64,000 nucleotides of DNA from Cyclospora cayetanensis (Eukaryota; Apicomplexa; Conoidasida; Eucoccidiorida; Eimeriidae). Location of the stretch: NCBI RefSeq assembly GCF_002999335.1, contig NW_020312066.1, forward strand, positions 1 through 64,000, in the 5' to 3' direction. Positions 37,001 through 46,600 of this stretch are shown here, piece by piece (within the stretch, counting starts at the first letter, position 1; each line of letters begins with the position of its first letter). Below the pieces are notes generated by a model. The model searched no databases and was not told where the DNA came from. It worked only from the letters and a program-made list of their open reading frames with translations. A program made the position numbers and the translations under genes.

Positions 37001-39708
37001 GCTGCATGCATTCCCCCCTGCGAAAAAGCGAGGACCGCCACAGAAGCAGAATAGCAGCAGAAGGAGCAGGAGTAGGAGCATGAGGCACGTCAAGACAGGG
37101 GAAGAGGCATTCTTTGAAACTGGGGGCGGCAGGGGGGAGCAGCCGAATGCAGCAGCTCCAGCAGGCGCAAGAGCACTGGCATACGTGGAGAAGTAGACGA
37201 GCTTTTGCTGCAGCTGCTGCAGCAGCATGGTGAGCAGCTCAGGAGCCAGCGGTTGGAATGCGACGGCACTGGCAGCTGCCTTGAGGGAGCGCAGCAGTTG
37301 GTGCGGCTGTAGCAGCATCCCTGTTGCTTGAAGCCGACGTGCAGCTCGACGGAAGGCGAAGCCTTGCACCAAAGCGCCAAAAATACACATACATATGCAC
37401 ATATGGACGTACAATACACAGCGCGTTGGGGAGAGACTCTCTACAGCTCAAGAAGACGTGCGTTTGTCGCCTAAAAAGACAGCAGCAGAACGGGGAGGGG
37501 GAGAGGTCTTCTGAGCATCTGCGCCATGTTAAGGTATTTTCGCGAGGGGAGAGAGACTGCAGTGGCAGCATACCTGCGGAAGCGGAGAGGAGGCTGCAAT
37601 CAGCGGCTGCCCCTTCAAGCAGCAGCACTTCCTCCTCTCCAGTGTATGCAGCACGCCCACGACTTTGCTGTAGCGACAGCAGCAGCTCCTTCAGCGTGGA
37701 GTCGTCAGACGGCAGAGCAGCAAAGCGTTTTGCTTCGGCAGTGGCTGATTTCGGAGGGACTGAGTGGGGAGGGGGGAGGGGGGGAGCAGGTGCTCCGACT
37801 GTCTCGCCAGGAGCGCTGTCTTCTCGAGAGGAATGATGTTTCCAAGCTGCTTCTGCTGCAGGGAGTGAGAGACTGCTGTCGATGCAGCCTGCCGAAGGAG
37901 GACGCAGCAGAAGCGATACATGGAGTGAGGCATCATCATCAGCAGTTTTTTCGCTGCAGGCGTGATTCTTTTCCTGAGAAGAGTCTTCTTTGTGACTTCC
38001 GACCAAATCCTCGAGAGCCTCGACAGGCAAACACGCAGATACGGTGCGATCTAGGGAGGGGGAAAGAGGAGGCTTTTGGAAGGGCAGCTTTGCGTCCGTC
38101 TGGTGATGGAGGCTGGCAACAAAGAAGGCACGGCGTAGACGCTGCTTGTGGCAGCAGCAGTAGCTTCCTGGCAGTTTCCCTGCTGCCCCTCCAAGAGCTG
38201 TTTCTGCTGCTTCTCTCCCGCTGCTGTACAACGTGGAGAGTCGCTGCATCAGAGGTTCCTTTTTTTGCGGCATGTCAAGACGCAGAGTCGCGCTAAAGAT
38301 CCTGCAGCGTCCAGGAGGCAGCTGCTGCGCTGACAGTGCACCAAGCCGGTGAAGCTGAGGGATCGTCATGCTGCTGCTCGCGATGGCGCTCTTTTCGTGA
38401 CAGCAGCAGCAGCAATCGTTGAGGCAGCGCATGCAGCTGCTGGGGGCAGAGAGTGCGTCTATATGGCCTCCTTCTCCCCCCTTTTCCCCCCCTACGTCTT
38501 CCTCTCTCACTCCCTCCAGCTCCAGCAGTACTCGACAGAGACGCCAACAGCACAGAAAGGCACAGGCCAGACGGGTGCAGCAGCCGCTGGGGAGGCAGAC
38601 AAATCGACTCGCCTCTTGCTATTCCTCCTGCTGCAGCTGCTCCAGTTGCCCATCGCGTCGCTGGCAGCGGAGGTGTCTGCCTCTCAAAGAACTGCGAGAA
38701 GGAGAAGGAGAAGGAGCAGGAGTAACAGCAGGAGCAGGAGTAACAGCAGGAGCAGGAGTAGCAGCAAGAGCGGGAGTAACAGCAGGAGCAGGAGTAACAG
38801 CAGGAGCAGGAGTAACAGCAGGAGCAGGAGTAACAGCAGGAGCAGGAGCAACAGCAGGAGCAGGAGCAACAGCAAGAGCAGGAGTAACAGCAGGAGCAGG
38901 AGTAACAGCAAGAGCGGGAGTAACAGCAAGAGCGGGAGTAACAGCAGGAGCAGGAGTAACAGCAGGAGGAGCTAGCTACAACGGCGCTTGCAGCCGTCTG
39001 CTGCTTCTGAGGCTATGCCTCAAAATTGCAAGCGCTATTCTGCGGCAAAGAAAGACACATCAAGACCAGAGTATTATCGGTTCCCTACTAAAGGCATAAA
39101 AAGAAGGAACGGGGGTTAATGGAGGGGGCCCCCCCCTCTCCTACCGAAGTGGGGGGGGCCCCCCACCCCGGCAGCCTCTGTGGGAGTCGGCAGTGGCAAC
39201 TGTGTGATCTTTCAATTGCTGCGTTCGCACTGCTAGTGTTGCTAGGCTGGTGTGAGGGAGAGGCTAAAAATGCTGAGAAAAAAGCATTTTCTGCCTGATT
39301 TACCACTGGTCCTGTTTTGCGAAACATCCACTTCTCTCGCGGGTTTGTCTTAGGAGGCTCTCCGACTTTCTTGCGCTGCAGAAAACCTCTCTCTCGCTCT
39401 CTCGCTTTCTTTCTTTCTCTCTTTCTTTCTCTCTCTAGCTCTCTCTCTCTTTGTGGTTAGCCTCTCACGAGGCAGTGTGACAATAAAAGCATGGTGTAGA
39501 GGTGCTGCACATCATCGCTTTGGCGTGCTGCCTCAACGGCCTTCTCCATAATTCTGCACAGGAAATTGGTCGAATTCGCGAGCTCGGCATCTTCTGCCGT
39601 CCGTCTCGAAGGCACACCTCCAGCCTTTTGACGAAGAAGCAGAAGTTGCAGCAAGCCGTGTAGGGAGGGAAAGGGGGGAGAAGGCGATTCACCCCTTGCA
39701 AACGGCAT
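34036..39708 (-). CDS. Helical-repeat protein (HPR/OPR-like), 947 residues, 8 exons
   Basis: Exons on the minus strand: 39708-39469, 38354-37574, 37362-37185, 37017-36723, 36443-35881, 35095-34900, 34712-34391, 34304-34036. Every junction has GT-AG ends and the phases (0,1,2,0,2,0,1) close to a 948-codon frame, strong internal support. The product is rich in Leu, Ala and Gln. Helix-pair blocks recur around the junctions: LSLQQLV joined to TVLECMAIMGLHHELA, LLQPHQLLRSLKAAASAVAF, LTFEETLEALGSLPAAAP joined to DLSKAQIAALVDAVYLHLL. This pattern resembles the ~37-residue repeats of apicomplexan mitochondrial RNA-binding HPR or RAP/OPR proteins (inference). I see no C-terminal RAP domain. The start ATG is the first in exon 1 and no targeting peptide is obvious, so an upstream exon is possible. 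Head to head with the HPS5-like gene, 341 bp apart. Confidence 0.7.
35505..35806. repeat. TATATACA/CACACG microsatellite in an intron
   Basis: About 300 bp of alternating purine-pyrimidine sequence (TATATA, CACACA, CGCATA units) inside the intron 35880-35096 of the helical-repeat gene. It produces several Tyr/Ile/Cys-rich open frames on both strands that are artefacts. Confidence 0.92.
38696..38972. repeat. 18-bp minisatellite, about 15 copies
   Basis: Unit AGGAGCAGGAGTAACAGC with point variants (AAGAGCGGGAGT, AGTAGCAGC). All units keep a multiple of three, so no frame is broken: plus-strand frames read SRSN or AGAGVT repeats and a minus-strand frame reads poly-Leu. In the phased gene model the array sits in intron 1 (39468-38355) of the minus-strand helical-repeat gene, so it is probably not translated. 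Confidence 0.9.
39121..39172. repeat. G-run/C-run inverted repeat
   Basis: Two blocks of G5-8 followed by C6-8 flank CTCTCCTACCGAAGTG and can fold into a GC-only stem. It lies in the same intron as the 18-bp minisatellite. Similar GGGGCCCC blocks recur at 53.4-62.1 kb. Confidence 0.7.
39363..39450. repeat. CTCTTTCT pyrimidine tract
   Basis: About 90 bp of CTCT and TTTCT on the plus strand. It lies just inside the donor end of intron 1 of the minus-strand gene, where it reads as purines, so it is not a splice-acceptor tract for that gene. Confidence 0.85.
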
Positions 39709-40049
39709 GCGAAGCCTTGAAGCAGCAGAAAAACGGAGACTTCATGCAGTGATGGCCTCTGGATTCGACACCCACCCACCCACAGCGAACACACACACAT
39801 ATATTTACACACAGACACCGACAGATAGATACGCATCTATAGATCTGTACATATATATACATCTCTATGTACATCTATGTATCTATACAGACACATGAAC
39901 ACCAGCAGCTCCAAAAAGCAGTGCATCAGCGGCAGCAGCAACAACGCTGGGAATCGTAATCCTGCAGGGAGAAAGATCGCCTTCGAGAGCATTAGCGAGT
40001 GTACAAACAGCATGGCAGCATCATCAAGAGCAACATCGACGGAACCAGG

Positions 40050-43000
40050 ATGAGGGGGCTGGGCTGCTTTGACTATGTGGAGTCTCTGCCGCTGTCTCTG
40101 CTGCGACGCTGCAGCAGCAGAGACAGTACGCCTTGCAGCCTGCATTGCCAAGCAACTGCAGCAACTGCAGAGACGACTGCTCCTTACGACAGTCCTAAGC
40201 AGCAGCATGAGAGCAGCAGGCAAGGCAGCACTGAGGCTGCCTTGCCTGCTGCAACATGTGTTGCTACAGCTGACAGCCTCGTTGCCATTGGCAGCAATGA
40301 AGGCGTTGTTCTACTCTTGAGGTGAGCCGCTGCTACCTGTGTCTGTCTGTATGTCTATGTTTGTGTGTGTATCTATGCGCGTGTGTATGTGTGTGTGTAT
40401 GTATATGCATGTGTGTGTATGTTCATGTCTGTCTGTGTATGTATGTGTGTGTATATGTATATGTGTGTGTATGTATATGTATGTGTGTGCATATGTATGT
40501 GTATGTATATGTATGTGTATGTGTATGTATATGTCTGTGTATGTGTATGTATGTGTGTGTATGTATATGTATATGTATGTATGTGTGTGTATGTATGTGT
40601 ATGTACATGTACGTGTATGTTCATGTGTGTGTATGTATATGTATGTATATGTATGTGTATGTATATGTATGTGTGTGTATATGTATGTGTATGTATATGT
40701 CTGTGTATGTATGTGTATGTTCATGTCTGTCTGTGTATGTATGTGTGTGTATGTATATGTATATGTATGTGTATGTATGTGCATGTACATGTATGTGTAT
40801 GTATGTGTATGTGTAAGTATATGTATGTGTAAGTATATGTATGTGTATGTATATGCATGTGTGTGTATGTCTGTCTGTGGGTGTATATCTGTCTATCTAT
40901 ATATCTCTTTCTGTGTGTGTATGTCTGTCTGTCTGTGTCTGTATAAGTCTCTCTCTCTGTCTGTCTCTCTGGATAAGCCTCTCTCTCTCTCTCTGTATAA
41001 GCCTGTCTGTCTCTCTCTTTGTCTCTCTGTCTGTCTTTCTCTCTCTGTCTTCCTCTGTCTCTCTGTCTCTCTGTCTCTCTCGCTCTCTGTATGTGCTGCT
41101 GCTACGAGGTTCGTTGCCGTTTTGAATTGTGCAGTGTTTTCCCTTTGTTCCTTTTTGTTCTGCTGGTGCCTCTGACTGCTGCAGACGTCCCCATCCGATG
41201 CAGCCTTTGCAGCCAGTAGCTCGTTTGCTGCTGCCTCTTGTTCCCACGATTCGAGAGAGTGGGCTTGCAGCTAAGGAAGCTGCTGCTAGCGCTGCAGTCG
41301 CCACGCAGTGTACTCACGATTCGCGCGATCTCCCGCCTCAGGAGAAGGGGAAAGAGAAAGAGGAGAAGGAGAAGGAGGAAGAGCAGTACATGAAAGTGCA
41401 TGAACCCCCCCCAAATAGGCGTCCAGTGAATGCAAGTGGCTATGCAGCTGCAAGTGGCATTTCGTGCCTGCATTTTGCGGGCGTTTGTGGCGGAGCAAGC
41501 GGCACAAAAGACGCTGGAAAGCCTGTGTTGCTGCTCATAGGGGATACTTCGGGGAGACTCTTCTTCTTTGCTGCCGTTCTGTTTTCTGCTTTCGACTGCG
41601 GCTCTGCCCCGACACCGATGCCTTCCCTGCAGCTGCCGCAAGGAGGCTGCTTCTCGAGCCTTTCCTGCAGCGTCAGCACTCTGATGACGTTCAACAGCGC
41701 TCTGGATTTCACACTCATCAGCTGCGACGACTTTGTTGGGGGGGGGGGAAATCCAGCGAAGGGGCTTAACGTTGGAGCACCGCTGGTGCGGCCGTCTCCA
41801 GAAGAAGAAGAACAAGAAGAGGAAGCAGCAGCAGCGCAAACGAGCGTTCAAATGCGAGCTCCGACGCGAGGAGGAAGAAGAGACGAAGGAGCACTAGCTC
41901 CGCCTATTCGCTGTGTGACTACTTGCGACTGCGTCGTGCCTCCTGCTCTTGCTCCTGCTGCTGCTCCTGCTGCTCCTGCTCCTGCTGCAGCAGCAGCAGC
42001 AGGAGCAGGAGGCACGACAGCAGCAGCTGCAGAGGAGCTCTTTGTCTTTTACGGGGATGCGGGGGGAAGTGTGTGGCGGGTTCGATTGCTGCTGCAGAAG
42101 ACGCTTGCTGCCGCGCGTAGCGGCGGCAGCAGCGCAGAGGGCAGCAAAAACACAGCCTGCCGCGAGCTGCCCTTGTGGTGGTGTCTGAGGAAGCGGGAAA
42201 GTGCTTGCTGCCTTCTGAGTGGCAGCAGCAGCTTCTGCTGCTTGAGAGACACTCCCAAAGACGGAAGAGAAGGCGTCAAAATAGACACCGTGCATTCCCT
42301 GGAGGTTGTCTTTGACGACCGTTCTCCAGTGCTGCTAATTTCTGCAGGCACACGCAACTTTGTGCTGCTGGATCCAATCTCGCGAAATGCTTCTTCCCCA
42401 CCCGACAACACCTTAGTGCATCCTATTGGTAGCAAACCGCACGAAGGGCCTCATATCGCCGTGGCAGGGTTAATGCCTCCTGCCTTGCAGCAGCAGCAGC
42501 AGCTAAAAGAACAGCTACGGCAAAAGCAGCAACAACAAATGCAGCAGCAACAAGCAATCTTCGTTGTACGGCCAGGAGCACGGGTGTGGGTTGCTGATTT
42601 ACGGGGGGGAGTCATCGCAACTTTGCGACTGCGAGAGGCTGGCTGCGCTGCTAGGAAAGACACCTGTCTGGAGAGGCGCACAGGCGACAAGGAGGCAGAC
42701 ACTGCAGCAGAAGGAGCAGTGGAAGGCTGTTGTTCTTATCACCCCCCGAAAGGGCTAGTGGGTGCGCGTATCGGCTTTATCGCGCCGCATCTTCTTCTCT
42801 GCTGGAATCAACAGGAGGATACTTTTTCTTCGGCAGCAGAGAGCAGAGCAGCAGCAGTGCAGCTTCTTGGCTTGCACACCAGCGCGGTGCTTCTGCAGTG
42901 GCAGCTCGAGAGCCTCCCTGCATGCGTCTCCTGTGACAAGCGGCTATCCTGCTGTCTGCTAGTGCATCGCAGCGAGGGAGACACTGCGCTGCTTCGGCTT

Positions 43001-43579
43001 AGAAGCCTGTGGTTCGCTGCAGCCCCCTTGAAATTGGTGAAGGCTCTTCTTCCCGCCGTTGCCGCTGCAGCAAGCGCCGCTGCAGAAATGCGGATAGCGC
43101 CGCAGAGCAGCCGCAATCTACGCGGATGTGACGACATCAGCTTCGACTCCCTAGAAGCCTCGAAGTTCCCCTGCTGCAGCTGCACTGGTGGAGTCGACAG
43201 GGGCTGCCGCAGCAGTTGCTGCTGGTTTGCTGCTGCCGTCGCTGCATGCGCTCGGTACGCAGTAAGTGACGCTGCAGCAGCAGACTGGGGTTTGCAGGAG
43301 CTGCAGCTGCAACCACAAAATCAACAACAGCAACAGAAACTGCATCTGCAACAGCAACAAAATCAACAGCAACAAAATCAACAGCAACAACAACTGCAAC
43401 TACAGCAACTGCAACACAATCAACAGCAACAAAATCAACAACAACCGCGCAATTCTGACCAACCCTTTCGGATGTACAGATCTGCAGCAGCGGCAGAGAA
43501 ACAAAGTGTTGCAGCGCTTGCCTTCTTTTATCCCCTGACGCTGACGATGCGTTTGCTGCAGCAGCATGCAGCAGGACAC

Positions 43580-43624
<45 letters not shown>

Positions 43625-43625
43625 C

Positions 43626-43657
<32 letters not shown>

Positions 43658-46600
43658 CAGGCAGAACTTAGGCCGGCCTGCAGCTACAGCAGCAGCAGCT
43701 GGCAGCAGCTGCTGCAGGAGTACGCAAGGGTTGTGGGGTTGTTGGAATGCGCCGCTAGTTACAGCAAGCTCCCCGCAGCAGTTTCTGCACGGCATTTCCC
43801 CAAAGCTTTCGTGAGTGCTGCAACAAAGATCGAAGCAGCAGCAGCAGCAAGTGCTGCCTCCCCCCAAGACGCTGATCTCGTGTGCAGCGGACTGACAGGC
43901 TCCACAGATCTCACTCTGCCATCAGCAGAGGCAGCCTCTGCAGCAATTCCAACTGCAGACACCTCCAGCTACCCACGGCGAGACAGCTCTCACGCCGCCA
44001 GCGGCATCAGCAACTTCTTGGAGGACTTAATTAACTCTCCAGACGCATGCACACTCGTGCAGGCAGCTCGCTCCTGTGTGGAGGTGCTTGTGCAGCAAAA
44101 GCAGCAGCAGCAGCAAAAGCAGCAGCAGCAAAAGCAGCCGCTGCAGCAGCAGTTGCCTCTGCTCCTGGAAGCTCTCAGTCAGCTGCTCTCGGATTGCTGG
44201 GGTGTTCCTCCTGAAATCGATGCTGCAGCGTCACAGGCTGCTCCGCTGTTTGACACCAGCAGGAGCTGCAGTAGCAGTAGCGGCTACAGCAGTCGTAGCT
44301 ACAGCAGCGATGTCTGTCCTCATGCTGATGCTATGGATGCTTTGCAAGCACAGGCAGCTGACCACACGCCCGCTGCAGATGAGGAAACGCAGCAGCTGCC
44401 ACACTTGTTGCACGAAACGCCTCCGAGCTTGCTTGGTGCTGCCTCTCCGGCGGCAACGACAACCACAGAAACAGCAGCAGCTGCAACTGCAGCAACTGCA
44501 ACTGCAACGCGAACGGCTGTTGCTGCTGCTGTTGCTGCAGACTGGATGCTACGAGGACGCCGTGCAGCAGAAGCACAGGTAGAACGCCTTGCTGGAGTTG
44601 GAGAAGGTGCTTTGATGAAACTGTCGAGTAGTTACGGTGCAGCTGCAGCTGCAGCGGCTGCTGCAGCTGCTGCCACAGCAGCTGCAGCAGCAGGTGGCAA
44701 GCGCATGCAGCAGCTGGGGGCGGCACTGCTGCAGCAAGACTTCCTGGTTGATCTGAATTCTGCTACATACGCAGCAGCTGATGCAGGAGGAGGATGTGAG
44801 GTATACGCATTAGATGAGGAGCTCTTTGTGAGACCTCTAACGGAGGATCTAAAAGAGGAAGCAGCAGCAGCGGCTGCTGCTGCTGCTGCTGCTGCCGCCG
44901 TTTCCAGCCAACTGACAGTGCGTTTATCACGCCTACTCCTGTAGATGGTGGTGGTGCTGCTGCAGAGGCTGTTGTTGTTGCTGCTGCAGAGGCTGCTGCT
45001 GCTGCAGAGGCATGAGAGGGCAGCGCTCGCTACGTGTCTGCGTTCCGGCAGTGCATTGCTGCTGTTGCTGCTGTTTTTTGTGTGTTTTTTTCAGACAGCA
45101 GATCTTCCTCGGGGTTTGCTTCATACAAAGACAAAAGAGATACAGCAAAGCGGCGTAAGTGGCGTCCTCTCTTGCGTCATGCACTTCTTCATCTGCGATC
45201 GTGTGTGCTGCTAGCGCTGTCGCTTGTTGCTTCTGGCCTGAAGGCTCCCTAGGTGGTGTGGCTTTGGAGTGCCTATACTTTTTTTGCTATGTGGGTATGT
45301 GCTGTGTGTCTCAGAAGCAAGAGCTACGCGAGATGCTGCAGCAGCAGGAGCAGCAGGAGCAGCAGATGGAGGAGGAGCAGCAACAGGAGGAGGAGCCTGT
45401 CTGCAGGAAGGGTCGTGGTGTGCAAGCAGCAACAGAAGGAGCTTTCGAGAATGCAGGGGAGCACGCCGAAGCAACTGCATGTACATCAACAGCAGTGCAA
45501 GCAGAGACGTTTACAGGCGTTGGCGATAGGGAGATTCGCATTTTGAAGGCTTCTCGTGAGGGTGTGCGTAGCAACAGCAGCAACAGCAGCGGGGAAGGCA
45601 GCACTGGGGATGGACCTATTGTGGGGGGTTGTCTTTCTTACGTCCAAAAGGATGGTGACAGTACAAGCAGCATCAGTGTCAACACGAGCAGTGGCGGCAG
45701 TGTAATACGCACAGCATGTTCGAAGGGTGAGGGTTCAGCAGCTGCGTTCTCGAGAGTTCTCTCGAACGCTACTGACGATGAGCAGCTGAATCTGCTGGTT
45801 GCTGCTGCTCTCTTGTATTCACTGTGCGCGCTCTATCCCGCTGCTGGTGTTGTTGGCAAGCTCTCAGGAGGCGTAGGCGCAGCTGCCACGCTGAAAGGCA
45901 ACCTCAGCAGTGCTGAGTGGACTGAAGCAGCGGCTCTCAGCGGATGCAAACGGCTTTTTCAGCCATACTTGTGGATGCTGTTGCAGCAAAAACAGCAGCA
46001 AAGACATACGACTGCACGGGCTCTTGGAGTGTATCGGGAGGCGCTGCAGATTCTGTTCGTGGTGGCTGCATACAAGGGGTGGCAGATGCTCGCTGCTTTC
46101 CTGCTGTACTTATCAGCCGCTGCTGCGAAGGCTCTTTGCCAATGCATGCGCTCTGATGCGACGGCAGAAAACGCTGCCGCAGCTGCAAAGACACCCTGGG
46201 GAGATGCTTTTGCGCTTCATGAAAGGTTGAAAGAGGCCGTGCATGCAATGGTGTTGCACCCTAACCACCAACAACAGAAGCGGCTACTTATGAAGGGAGC
46301 GGCGACATTGCCGCCGCTGTGGCTTATGGGGCAGCAGCAGGAGCAACAGCAGCAGCAGCAGCAGCAGCAGGAGCAACAGCAACAGCAACAGGAGCAGCAG
46401 CAGGAGCAGCAACAGCAGCAACACGCCGTTCAAATGTCTGGAAGTATGTGCTGTATTTCCTGGCTCCCTGTTCAGCCTCTTGCAGCGACAGCGAGAGGCG
46501 TGGCAGACATAAGGCAGACACCTGCAGCTCTTGTTGCCCCCCTTGTGGCAGCAGCAGCACGATGCCTCATGCCGCTAACGGTGTTGCAGTGGCTATTCGA

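Noticed and set aside
38684..38975. CRISPR-like or SR-protein-coding array
   Set aside because: Units are contiguous with no spacers, and the array falls in an intron of a fully phased gene model, so it is a minisatellite.
39837..40223. Minus-strand frame with helical composition
   Set aside because: It overlaps exon 1 of the HPS5-like gene antisense, and I found no GT donor joining it to the helical-repeat gene.
40311..41304. Cys/Met/Val-rich frames up to 278 codons and reverse Thr/His/Ile frames
   Set aside because: Artefacts of the compound microsatellite in intron 1 of the HPS5-like gene.
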